The position numbers were made by a program, and so were the translations under genes. This document shows positions 47,386 to 58,260 of a stretch of 64,000 bases of DNA, piece after piece (within the stretch, counting starts at the first letter, position 1; each line of letters begins with the position of its first letter). Under the pieces are notes generated by a model that saw only the letters and a program-made list of their open reading frames with translations, ran no database searches and was not told where the DNA came from. The DNA is from Punica granatum. Its lineage: Eukaryota > Streptophyta > Magnoliopsida > Myrtales > Lythraceae. Location: positions 2,480,001 to 2,544,000 of the forward strand of contig NC_045127.1 of the NCBI RefSeq assembly GCF_007655135.1, read 5' to 3'.

Positions 47386-47396
47386 GGGAGGGGGAG
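47386..47396 (+). other. Polypurine tract
   Basis: An uninterrupted purine run, two bases before the 3' LTR, which primes plus-strand DNA synthesis in LTR elements. Confidence 0.85.
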
Positions 47397-47398
47397 TT

Positions 47399-48129
47399 TG
47401 TTGGGTATCCCTCCAATTTGGAGGAAGTTGGACTCAAATTGTATTGGGCTTTTATCGGGCCTTAATAAGCCCAAGACCCATTTTAGTTAGGGTTTATATT
47501 TGTTAGGCGACATATATATATATATATATATATAGCAGCAGCGGCAGAAAAGAATACAGGAGAAGGCTGTAGAAGAAAGAAGCTGCAGACAGCAGAAAAG
47601 GGGCAGCCGCAAGCAGACAGCAGACAGCAGAACAGAGGAAGAGCAGAGGAGAATTCTGCTCAACAGGGGCAGCGCGCAGCTGGAGATCAAACCTCGATCG
47701 GGACATCAAACGAACTCCGATTGGGACGAAATTTTGACAGCAGCTTCACAACACGTGGGGCTAACTTCTGAACGGTCAGAATTTCTATTCGAGCTCTGTA
47801 GGTGCTGTTTCAGCTGATTTTGTGAACCACCCGGTGTGGGTGACGAATTTAGTATTTGGGTGATCCAAGAGAGTGTTTCTCTTGAGTTTGGTGATCCAAG
47901 GGTTTACCCTTGATGAAAGACTTTGTATAACCTTCATAGTGGATCGTTGATTCGGAGTTGGTCCCGTGGTTTTTCCCCACATTGGGGTTTTCCACGTAAA
48001 ATTCTTGGTGTTGTTTTACTTTACTGCTTGTTGGTTGATTTGATTAGTTCCTATCTCGATTACACTAGAAGGGGAGGAAGATTAATCGCTGCGTTATTGT
48101 TTGGTTGAGTACATCCCTAACCCCCAACA
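47399..48129 (+). repeat. Copia 3' LTR (731 bp)
   Basis: Same ends as the 5' LTR; its (TA)n run at 47512-47534 is about 18 bp shorter. Confidence 0.95.
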
Positions 48130-48138
48130 GTTATGCGG

Positions 48139-49938
48139 TTGTTCAATGCATATAATGTAATTAGTCGGCGCATTGCTCTGAAGGCATGCAGAAGAGTCGA
48201 TTACATTGTTTGTTGGCAACTTGGCAGAGTGGTCACAAGGAACTGAGCAAAAGTTCATATTGGGACCACGTTCGGAAGGGTGAGCCCATTTTGCATTCCC
48301 AAGGGATTTAGGCGATCCAATCTCTACGTTGGATGCCAAGGTAGTAGTTGACCTTTCCTTGGGAAACTATTGTGATAATCTTCTACTAATGCCCAATCAT
48401 TTCGGATTGCAAGTCCCTAGCACGCTCCTTCACTAACTTTTGAATCCAACATACTTTTTGGGAGGCCAACACAGTTACAGATTTCATTGCTCGGATGGCT
48501 CGTGATGACTTACACACGCGTGAAGCTGTTTGTCTACTTTGACACTCCCCCCCCCCATTGGGGTTCTTGATTTTCTTCTGTTAGACCAAATGGGTGAAGC
48601 TAAGACGAGTATTTGCCCCCTTTTACCCAAAAAAAAAAAAAAAATTACTCCTCCAACATCCGTTCCCGGCCCCATCTCCTTGTTAGTTGTAATAAGTTAA
48701 TCTCCCGTACCATTTGCCTTGACAATTAAATGGTCACGGTACGAAGTAAAAATGCTGGTGAGTAACGTCATAACATTGTCTCGACCATATCAGTGTAATT
48801 GGTATAGAGTTTTACCACCTTGTGCTGAGAGAGCATTTGATTGGATGCGAAGTTTGAGTTTTAGAGGAAAAAAAATTCGAAACTTGCATAGTACTTTTCA
48901 GCTCTTAATTGTAAAATTAATCACCGTAATAACTTCTTTGAGTTCAAATTTCACCTGCAAAATTGGTAAAGACTTTACTTTCAAAACGCAAAAAATTCTC
49001 ATATTACAACGATATTATAATTATGGACTTACATTTTATCTATGTAAAATTAAACCGTATACTTTATTATTACCCAAATTCCTAATAATTCAATATATTT
49101 ACAAAACACAACAAACGGCTTAAATTTTTTCTGCGTGTAATTTTCATGTTTTTTGTGATCGAACAATACTCAAACCAAATAGTTCAAGAATACACGATAA
49201 AAACTATGCAATCTCAAACAATGGTACATGAAATTAAACAATGGTCTACAAGGACTACGATATGGAAGACATGCACCAGGATAATCATGAACTTGGTGCA
49301 TGCTAGGTGTAGCTTAAAATTGGGCATAGCGACGGAGAGACCAACCTCTTATATCTTTTCATAATCTCAACTTAATACGTTATTTACCTGCACATATCCG
49401 AGCAATGTTTTCAGTTCAATCTAACGAACACCGACTTGGCTACTTCGAGTTTGATAGTCTATTACCTTCGTCATAAGAAAACCGACTTGGCAAGATTGGA
49501 CTATCAACGGGGTCCGGCCGGATCATCAAGGACAAAGAATTAATCAAAATAATTCTACATAATTTCCACCTAAATTATTATTATTATTCCGTTCCTTCCC
49601 AGAATTGTTCCTTTTTTTATTTTTGCCACTTAATAAATACAAATTACTTTCTTCCCAAAAAGAATTACACTAAAAAAAATTATAATTAATTAGGAAAAAA
49701 AAGGACGAAGTGAACGAAGGATTCCCCACTTCGGGATCACCGTTCCATCCTCACATCATCATCAATTTCATCACCTGCCCCGTGACCCTCCATCCTCTAC
49801 ACTTCCGGCCCCCCACCTCAACGGCCGATCTCAGCCGTTCGTTCAAGTCAATGTTCTCCCCGACCGGACGGCACCCAAGTCCGCTTCAAGTCAAACTGAT
49901 CGGGTTGGACCCGACCCGACCCTCCCAGTCTAAGTCAT
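48139..49938. other. Intergenic DNA and SCL23 3' flank
   Basis: Contains homopolymer runs (C at 48546-48555, A at 48629-48644) and AT-rich DNA. The part above about 49700 probably holds the SCL23 3' UTR. No other gene is seen. Confidence 0.5.
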
Positions 49939-51303
49939 TCAATCGGACGGTTCCCACGCCGAGGCCGTCAACAGAGACAAGTCCTTCCATCCCAGCTTCA
50001 AGCCCCCGCTCTCCTCCACCAGCGTGTAGCCCTTCCACGGGAACATCCCCAGCAGCAGGCTCGCCTGGGCAGCGGGGCTGCCGCCGAGCGATACGGGCCT
50101 GAACCCGACGCGGCCCAGCTCCTCCCCCCACCGCTCGACCTTGACCTCGCCCGTCCGCTTGGGCCCGCCCACGGCCACAATGTTCCTGATCTCGCTCCCG
50201 AACAGCTGCTGCTCCACCGCATGCCGCTCCACGCTGTGGGCCTCGAGCCCGTCCCCGAGCGCATCGAACAGCGCGCTGTAGTAGTGGAGGGCCTCCACAA
50301 AACGGCCGAGGAAGCTGCCCCCGTGGCTGAGGTCCTGCTCGACGATCGTGATCAGCTTGGGCCTGGCCTGGCCCAGCAGCCTCAGCGCCCCGAGGTCGCT
50401 CCCCGTGATGTCATACAGGCAGTGGTGCATCCAGTGCACCACCGTGGCCTCGCCCGGCCGCACCCCAAGCTGGGCCAGGTCGGCCAGGTTCCCAATCTTG
50501 CCTTCGATGGGGTTGAACTCGAAGGGCAGGCCGAAGGAGCCCGCGAAGTCGGCGAGCTGCCGGCCCGTGGATTCTAGCAGCTCCAAGGAGGGGCCGAACC
50601 CGGTGACACGCATGGACCGGATCTTCCGGGACCGGGAGGAGAGGATTTGGAACAATCCCGGCCATTGGAGGCCCTGCATGATGTCGAGGTCGACAACGTG
50701 GACACGGTCCTCGCCTTCGAGGGCCTGGAAGATGGCCTGATTGGCCGTGAAATGGGTGAACTTGATGAGAGGGCAGATGGAGTTGTAGGACTGCAAGGCC
50801 GTGAAGATCTTCTGCGACTGCGTCAGGGTCAGGTCCCTGGTGGCCAGCGGGGAGTAGGTGCCGAGGCACGAGCTCACCACGCGGGCCTGCAGCGCGTGCG
50901 CAAAGTATGCCGCCACCCGCTCCGGCGACGACCCGAACGGCGAAGACAGGACGGATATCTCCGGGAGTAGGTCGGTGGCGTCCTCGAGATTGTCCATTGC
51001 CACGCACTCGGCGCATTGCAGGAGGAGGCCGAGGAGCCGAAGCCCGGTCGACTCGCCCTCAGCCTCCGCCGCCTCCGAGTCGGGCTCGGCAGCCTCCTGG
51101 TCATGGTCGTCGGCTGCCTTCTCACCGGACACGCTGGCGTCGCCGGAGATGTTGGGGCGCTTGGAGGAGGGGTCGTCGCCGGACGAATCGCCGGAGCGCG
51201 GGAAGTCGCGTTCGGCGGGGCGCTTGGACTTCATGGTGGAAGAGGATGAGGACTGGAGGTTAGGAGCAGAGGTGATGGGGACAAGAGAGGAGCTATGAAG
51301 CAT
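49939..51303 (-). CDS. SCL23: GRAS transcription factor, SCARECROW-LIKE 23 type
   Basis: An intronless 454-aa frame from ATG. The first ~85 residues are low-complexity and acidic; M24 (51234) is an alternative start. The GRAS domain fills ~86-454: leucine-rich region with [22 protein letters not shown]-type core VHVVD at 201-205, a second leucine-rich region, a PFYRE-type region with [28 protein letters not shown] split over 322-350, and a SAW end with PWKGY and LLTASAW. Overall wording matches SCL23 of the SCARECROW subfamily. SCL23 works in the nucleus with SHORT-ROOT and SCARECROW in endodermis and bundle-sheath fate. The coding region is much richer in G and C than its surroundings. The leader on minus has CT tracts at 51333-51349. 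Confidence 0.93.
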   Translation of the reverse strand: MLHSSSLVPITSAPNLQSSSSSTMKSKRPAERDFPRSGDSSGDDPSSKRPNISGDASVSGEKAADDHDQEAAEPDSEAAEAEGESTGLRLLGLLLQCAECVAMDNLEDATDLLPEISVLSSPFGSSPERVAAYFAHALQARVVSSCLGTYSPLATRDLTLTQSQKIFTALQSYNSICPLIKFTHFTANQAIFQALEGEDRVHVVDLDIMQGLQWPGLFQILSSRSRKIRSMRVTGFGPSLELLESTGRQLADFAGSFGLPFEFNPIEGKIGNLADLAQLGVRPGEATVVHWMHHCLYDITGSDLGALRLLGQARPKLITIVEQDLSHGGSFLGRFVEALHYYSALFDALGDGLEAHSVERHAVEQQLFGSEIRNIVAVGGPKRTGEVKVERWGEELGRVGFRPVSLGGSPAAQASLLLGMFPWKGYTLVEESGGLKLGWKDLSLLTASAWEPSD

Positions 51304-51585
51304 GATCGAGGTATACAGAGAAAGCTCGGAAGAGAGAGAGAGAGAGAGAATCGGAAAGAGGAAGGAAAATTTTAAGTGAAAAGGAACAAAATCTCTGACA
51401 GGGAGAAAGCAGAGCAGAGCAGAGCGCAGTGAGAGGGAGATGAGTGTCAGGTTCAGTCAAGACCAACGTGAACATGAATGAATGAAGATCATGAACATCA
51501 TGATGAGGAAGAAGATGAAGTTAGAGAGAGAGAGAGAGAGTTAATTACAGAAGAGAGAGAGAGAGAGAGAGAGAGGGGGGCAGAT
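51304..51585 (-). promoter_or_regulatory. SCL23 leader and proximal promoter with GA/CT tracts
   Basis: GAGA runs on plus at 51333-51349, 51523-51540 and 51554-51577. GA-rich tracts upstream of plant regulators can bind BPC proteins; here that is only a possibility. The transcription start is not visible. Confidence 0.4.
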
Positions 51586-52611
51586 GAGTGGCGAGGATTT
51601 GTTATCTTCCTTGTTAGGTACTCCGTTCGGGTGTCGTTATGTCCGTTCGTTACGTCGAGGTTCTTGTGCTAGCTTTTGTCGGATTATTAACACCTCATTA
51701 TTTTCTTAATTACTTACATATTTCCCCCCCCCCCCATTAAACAAAACATCTAATCCTCATTAATTAATGATAATAATATGATTAACGAAATCTATTTTCT
51801 GATATTAATATTCAACTTATTATTATTATTTTTTTTTTATCAAATTCACGTCTGCTCATCCCAAAAGGGCAATGCCTGTTTGATTACGAGAAAAAAGTCT
51901 TCCAGTTTTTTCTAATCCACTTTCCACGCATTAAAAAATTGAATTTCTTTAATCAATAAACTGAAATCATCACTTAACTTTATCGGAAAAGAATGGACTT
52001 ACATTAATCACGAGATACAGCAGTGTTCTTTTTTTCCCCAAAAAAATTTTAAAAAATTCATGACTCGCAGGAGAAGAGTTTTGATTTGTATTCCTGTAAT
52101 TGCAAAGGTCATTGGATTCTAATATGGATGGTCCTATTTAAGAAAAAAAATATAAAGAAAAACGACATCAATGGTTTTGTCTCTTTATTGGGATTTTGAT
52201 GTGTCTTATTATATAGTCGATATACGTAATGTAATAAATATATATATATATATATATATGTATTAGTTTGGGGAAAGTGATTAAATAATTTATGTGATAT
52301 TGCGAGTGTTATTGATCAATCTACAATACAAAGCCAACTTTGTGACTAAGATGGCGCCAGCAGGTGCCCCCCAAATAGTGTTCTCAATCTTATCTTTCGC
52401 ATAGCAAATGAACGCGCCCGCAAATTACAAATAGTGACATGTTTGAATTTCAATTCTATTTTACTTATTTTCATAACACAATTATTATTTTTTCGTTATT
52501 TATTTATTTATTAACAATCCAATTCAATTTTTAATATTAAATTCTCTCAATTATTCATTATTTTTTCACACTTTTTCTCATAATTCAACAACACAATCAT
52601 TACAATATAAT

Positions 52612-52651
<40 letters not shown>

Positions 52652-53340
52652 TAGAGGAGAGATGAGTTAAACTCAACTCTTATTCCAAACAAGCAAAACC
52701 TATCGTTAATTTCGTAACTAAATCGGCATGGCGATTTCATGATTTGAAGTTTCACGACCATAGGTTCATACCATGGTGCACTCATGCGGGACTGGATGAC
52801 TATTCGATGACGTGAAAAGAAACTTTCCTATTTTCAACGCGAATCATTGGAGTATGTTGATTTGAGCTCTTTCTAAGAATGATGCTAAAGGCCGCGGTGC
52901 TTGTCGATCGACAAAAAAGCATTTTCCTCAACTTTGTTGGATGATGGGAGACACGATGTCATCGGAGAATGCATTTTATGGCAAGGTCACGTAGAAACGT
53001 TTCCGACGTGGCATATTCAATCAACAAGAGACTGATAAAGTTTGGGCTTGGGAATTGGGCTGGACTATGGGCTTTAGTGTGTAAATGGGCCACGAACTGG
53101 TCCACAATTAAAAAGCAGAAAAAGAAAAAGAAGAAAATTGAAAATATGGGTATTTTATTATTCATTTTCACTCCAATGAAAATGAACAAATTTTTCTGAC
53201 ATCTATGTTGTCGGGCTGCAAAAAATGTATAACTCTACAAAGAAAGAAATCAACATTTCTCCCTATGGAATAATTACATGATCCAAATTAATTGGTCGAA
53301 ACTGTTCAGATGATCGTACATTCATTGCATCGCTCCTCGA
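51586..53340. other. AT-rich intergenic DNA
   Basis: Contains a C-run at 51725-51736, (TA)n runs at 52239-52259 and 52615-52645, and a MITE-like copy at 52440-52696. The frames at 52959-53199 have no recognisable domain. Confidence 0.5.
52440..52696 (-). mobile_element. AT-rich MITE-like element, copy 3
   Basis: Same phrases as the copies at 35020 and 36246 (ttcaacaacacaatcattac; ctcaattattcatta). On minus the outer end reads tgtttggaataagagttgag, like the start of copy 2. A (TA)n run expanded inside it. Confidence 0.5.
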
Positions 53341-54860
53341 CTAACTTGGGATGAATGCTCCTACGTACCCGAATCCCATAACAAAAAAGGCAGCGGACTG
53401 AAGGAACATATAAATGAAGAAATGATCCTTCCTATGTCGGAAGTCATAGGTTGCACAATACAGCGAGAATGTTCCCATGATCAGCTCCATCACATGGACC
53501 CTGTGTTTTCAATTGAATCCCCACAAAGAAATTAGACTTTTTATTAATCTCAGCGACTCGAACTCAAGGCAATTGATCCGAATGCTCAACCTTTCTCTGA
53601 GTCAAAAGCCCGGTTTATTTGATACTTTCTTGATTTGCTTCACCGTGTTCCCGACTTCTTGCTCCATGCTGAAGTGATAGTCGAGGCACATCTCCTGGAG
53701 TCTGGTCATGAGACATTCATCTGAATTCACTGCATGAGATTAAAATAAAAAAGGCCATCACGATCGCTACTTCATTCATTTCTTTGTTCAACATTGTGCG
53801 TACTGGTCTCTTCATTAGCGTGTATGTGATTGTGCATACTGAATTTCCATCTTGCCTGAACCAAAGCTAACTCCGGATTTTCGATCAAGTAAGGCATTTT
53901 CCTCAGAAGGAATTCCTCATCTGGTTGAAAGTCAGGGTCAAAGATGGCCACGAACTCACGCTTGCTCACATACTGCTTCAGCAAGCCGTCTCTAAGAGCG
54001 CCGGCCTTGTATCCATTTCTGTGGTTTCTGTTCTCATTCTTCACGTTAATTCCTTTCTCCATCCATTTTATGCATTCCATCTCCACCAATGCCTGAAAGG
54101 AAAAAAAGAACCATAAAGTTCAGTTCAATAGTTCTCTGAAATTCTTATGAACTGAGTGTCGATCTGCAAGGTTTGCGATATGGTAAGTTCTTCATCGAAA
54201 TGCTGAATTGAAATACATTTCACGAATGAATGATATAAATGTATCGCTACGTACCCTTAAGGTCTCATTTGTGGAGTCATCAAGGACTTGTACCATAAGT
54301 CAATCGGACGGCCATGAGAGTGCGCATGCTGCCCCAATGGAAAGCTTGTACACCTGAAGAGGGCAAACGAGAAATCGATACATTTATATATAAATCATTG
54401 CTATGCATTATAGATTAATTTTAATTAACCATAATAAGTTTTATTTAATAAGTACCTCCTTCTCATTATATATGGGAATTTGAATGAACACTATGGGGTA
54501 GCTATTGTGAATTAGCTTATTATTAAGTTCAAGGTCTTGTTCCAGCTTGTGCTTGGTCACGTACTTCTTCTTGAATAATTTTTACGAGATGACAAGGGCT
54601 AGGTATATCCATTCTACGAAGAGCATAATCGACATTACAGCGGACAGGGCAAGTGCAATTTTTAGAGCTGAAATCTCAAGAGACTTCAAGCTTGCGTTTC
54701 TGAGGTGGCCGATGCTGCTAGGCATCATATCCTCGATGACATCTTGCTCTTGGAATATTAACCTTCCCATTATAGTTCTATACGGAACGAGGAGGATGGG
54801 AGAGATGATATCGGCTCGGAGCAATGCAAGTTTTGCTAAAAGGATCGAAACTCAGAGAAG
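53341..54860 (-). pseudogene. CSLA (glucomannan 4-beta-mannosyltransferase) pseudogene
   Basis: Exon-like blocks of a cellulose synthase-like A gene in order on minus: N-terminal part with membrane span ~54850-54456, 54353-54255, 54092-53840, 53729-~53610, then the last ~170 bp 53515-53341. Recognisable are SIGAACALSWPSD, VQVLDDSTNETL, GYKAGALRDGL, FDPDFQPDEEFL, LALVQARW and the end FGYVGAFIPS. Stops occur after LALVIS (near 54582) and after SWPSD (near 54299). Most of the catalytic middle and membrane domain, normally several hundred residues after EVG, is missing; a SINE-like piece sits at the gap. CSLA enzymes make mannan in the Golgi. This copy cannot. Confidence 0.88.
53515..53605 (-). 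mobile_element. SINE-like fragment within the CSLA pseudogene
   Basis: On minus, ggttgagcattcggatcaat then ttgagttcgagtcgc gives an A-box and B-box layout. It lies exactly where the CSLA middle part is missing. Confidence 0.4.
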
Positions 54861-56616
54861 AGATGAAGCTTTGGGGAAGGACGTTAAACGATGATGAGCC
54901 ATTAATAAGGGAAGTTATGTGCTTATGCGTTGATTTTGGAAGACCAAGAACAAGGAAATTGTAAATAAATAAATAAATAAAAGAAAAAAGAAAAATCGAT
55001 TTCTATGAATAGTCTTAGTTTTATTAACTTGGTACCTTTATTATCAATCAGGTCTCCTCAATAAAATTGCTTTGATTTGTCAAAAGACACGTTCCCGTAA
55101 GCATATATATATATATATATCTCCCTCTCTTCTCCTATCGCGGGTATCTGGGTTTCGCTCGACTAATCCCTAGTCCCTACGATCCTGGACACATGCCTAC
55201 AAGGGCACAAAACAGGGTAAATCGGCCAAATGCCATGTAGGTTGGCCTCAAGGGGATTCGAATTTGGAACGGAGTGGATATATATATACTCATCCTTATC
55301 ATCAAGCCAAACTCCTTGGAGTTACGTTCCGGTCTCTTGATCCAGATGGTTTTTTGACTTTTCCTAGTTAATTTCCTTGGTTTCGATCCTTTGATAATGT
55401 CCTTTACTAGGTGCAGCTCTTCTCAGCCAAATAATTAGCAAAGGACACATTGTGTTAAAAAAAAAAAAAACCAAATGGATTGATCCGGGTGATTTCACAT
55501 CTCCTCTCCTTAAGTAATCTATCATATTTAAGTCTCGTAAATGTAGATAATCCATAATTAGGAGAGTTTTATTTTTGGTAATAGTAATTTCATTATGATA
55601 ACTCCAACTTGTATATATTCCATTGCCTTTTTGTTGAAGAGAAAATCAAATCAATTATTGATCACTTAATGATGACATGAGCATCAATTAATCAACAGTG
55701 ATGCTTAAAGAACTAGTGTATTTGATGTTTCCATGAGGGCCTATATACAATGGAATAAAGCATACATTCGTTGTCGCAAGTCTCCCATCCCACCTGGCCG
55801 GACTTTACGATGCTAGCTGCGCTTGCAAAACTTCGATCAAATATCTTGCAAGTATTGAAGCTGAAGTTCGAGTTTTCCCGTCCATGTTTGATTTGCTTAA
55901 ATTTACCGCCATCCTATGGATCCTGCCACCAGCTAATAAGTAATCTAGCTAGGCCCGCCCGAGTTATGCGTGTCTAGTAATCATCGCACGACAAGATGAT
56001 CTCTTCTGGAATGAAGGGATTTTATCTTCAATTCTAGCTAATAAAAGCACTTATACCCCTGTATTTAACTTTCAATTTTCTTATACAAAATTTATGGCTC
56101 CTCTTATGACGGAAAAATAATATATAAACATCTGTTATATAACGGGATCATGCAATTGTGGTATCAAATTTCCTTCTCTTGGAAATTTATGATTTCAATT
56201 AGTCAAATCATTGTTGGTCGGTCAATGTCATTGACAGTTAATTTCAATAATTTTCATGATGATGATACATATATTGATTTGATCCCAACATTTACGCAAC
56301 CCCTCCAATAAGATCTTACCAAAATCAACGAAAGCCAACATATAATACAGTGTGCATTCCCATTGGTTCAACAATCCCAATCACCAACAGCAAAATATGT
56401 AATAATTAAGAACATCATGAAGCTGAAGAATGAAATAAGAATTTATTAGAAATCCAATCTGATAATAAAAAGAAATAATACCAACGCCATCTAATGGCAA
56501 CAATATCCCCTCAACAATAAAACTCACAGAGGTGTACAAACATAAAAAACTAAATACACAAGATAAAAGAGACTATATGTCCGGCCTGCGGGCCGCCCGA
56601 AGACCATCCCTCATCA
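54861..56616. other. Intergenic DNA and CYSTM 3' flank
   Basis: Holds a (TA)n run at 55104-55120, a SINE-like element at 55130-55335 and AT-rich DNA. The part near 56430-56616 may be CYSTM 3' UTR. Confidence 0.5.
55130..55335 (-). mobile_element. tRNA-derived SINE-like element
   Basis: On minus, ggagtttggcttgatgataa (A-box-like) precedes ccaaattcgaatcccc (B-box) by about 50 bp. Similar in plan to the element at 29065-29255. Ends are approximate. Confidence 0.5.
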
Positions 56617-57635
56617 CTAGAAGCAAGCATCCAGGACGCAGCAGCAGCAGAGAGCGGCACAACTGCAAAACGCATCAACGGAGTTATTATGGGGGAGCAA
56701 TTGGGGATTCATGAATAAGATAAAGAATTTCGATCAAGAGCGATTCTGTTTCCAGGCTTCCATGTACTCCTTCATCGCTCGCACGGTATCAAACAAGCCA
56801 AAAGATTCCTAGCTAGCTCGTGGATAAAAAAGGGGTCAGAGTTGCGTATGAACGGTTTTCCCTGTGGGTGTTGCAAGGCTAGCCATACCAATTAATCCCT
56901 TCTAAGGAGACTCGGAATTCTCGGCTATGAGAGTTTATCCGTTATGGTCGACTAACTCAATTCTAAACTTCTCAAGGAATAGTCATTTTGAGTCGAGCTG
57001 GTACTGAGAAAGAGTTATGTATATGGTTGTAACTTACCATCCCTTCCAGAAGCCATCGCCCCTGGACTTGGTCTCGACTGGGCCGGTTTGCTGAGGCTGC
57101 GGTTGGCCGTCTCTGGTGGGGTACCCTGCCGGTGGCGGAGCCACGTATGGTCCCTGAGCAGATGCTCCAGGCGGAGGGTATGAAACTGCAATCATCCCCC
57201 ATCAAAAAGTCAATAACTTTTCTTTATAAGTTGCAGCAAAGACGCGCAAGGATTTACATGATCATCAGATCATCCACACACACAGCAATAATCACAAACC
57301 GTGATAAAAATTCCTGCTTGCGATAATTACCGTTAAATTCTACAGCGCTAAACATCAAAATATGACTTGTTTTGGTAAAATAAAAATTGATCCTTGCTAA
57401 GTGCATCTCTGGTAAAGTATAAACGCATCATTATTAATAACATCGTCAGGACGGTGTGTATGTATGTTGTAACGATAGATTTAGATCGAACACCCGGTTA
57501 CCAATCCATGGCTGAACATTCATATGATCATAGATAAGGTTCAGGCCAAAAACGACACATATACAAATTATATAGAAGTATAACTGGATGATTACCTGGG
57601 GGCTGGTTCTGGTAGTTGTACTGAGATTGGTTCAT
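56617..57635 (-). CDS. CYSTM family small cysteine-rich membrane protein
   Basis: Three exons on minus: 57596-57635, 57038-57185 and 56617-56662, in phases 1 and 2 with GT-AG borders; 77 aa. It starts MNQSQYNYQNQPP. The middle is rich in Pro, Gln and Gly (YPPPGA, APPPAGYP, QPQPQQ), and it ends GFWKGCCAALCCCCVLDACF. The hydrophobic, cysteine-rich end is the CYSTM module, which sits in membranes and is linked to stress tolerance in plants. None of the usual frame-finding shows it because each exon is short. Several CYSTM genes lie near FRS2 and PICC in Arabidopsis, which supports the block being conserved. The specific family member is not assigned. Confidence 0.9.
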
Positions 57636-58260
57636 CTTGAATTAGCTAGCTTTCTGAACGGATTTAAGATGACTGATGAAGAAGGCGATATCGATCGATC
57701 GATCGGAGGTAAGATTTCCAGACGAGAGAAAGACTGATGATGAGATGATGGGATTTGGAGAATTCCGGTGACGATTATATATAGAAGGGGAGGAAGGAGG
57801 AGGGGGCTTGGGTGCAGTGGTTTATGCTATGTAATGTAAGATGTGGAGGGAGAAGTTGCTTAGAAGGAGACGGAGATTACGATGACGGCGGCGTCACCGC
57901 GTGGGGCTCTGCTCTTTTAATATATTAATTAATTAAGGGAGAAAAAAAAAAGCAAAAACAAGAAAACAATTCTGTGCTCCCGGAGCACGTAGGCCCAACC
58001 AACGGTGATCCAAGAGGGCCTCACATCAGGTTGTTGGGCTCTCGTGCGCCACGGTGCACGGAAATGGTCCCTTGCGCATTGAGCACTCCGATGGGTAACG
58101 GTACCACGATGGCACCGGGCCGGCCGGAAGGCCGTTTTTGACGCTCTTTGGCCCCAAATAATAGCGTTATAAGACATTCCTTCGATGTCTTCTTTCCGAC
58201 GACCGCCACCATAACATACCAATTCCATGAACTTCGTTCGAAATTCATTGATTGTCAGCG
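57636..58260 (-). promoter_or_regulatory. CYSTM upstream region
   Basis: Leader and promoter on minus with GA-rich and AT-rich patches (atatatag near 57777-57784 may act as TATA box). Further up, 57960-58210 is GC-rich with no recognised gene. Confidence 0.4.

Larger units (their letters stand above)
42612..48129 (+). mobile_element. Complete Ty1/copia LTR retrotransposon
   Basis: A 5518-bp element: 5' LTR 42612-43360, primer site 43363-43374, gag-pol frame 43415-47383, purine tract 47386-47396 and 3' LTR 47399-48129. LTRs begin TGTTGGG and end CCCAACA. Order protease-integrase-reverse transcriptase-RNase H defines Copia. The LTRs differ by three substitutions and a (TA)n length change, so insertion was recent. 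It is flanked by the 9-bp direct repeat gttatgcgg (42603-42611 and 48130-48138), longer than the 5 bp usual for Copia. Two in-frame stops make it defective without help. Confidence 0.95.

Noticed and set aside
50221..51298. Several long plus-strand and out-of-frame ORFs across the SCL23 gene
   Set aside because: Shadows of the GC-rich SCL23 coding region; no domain of their own.
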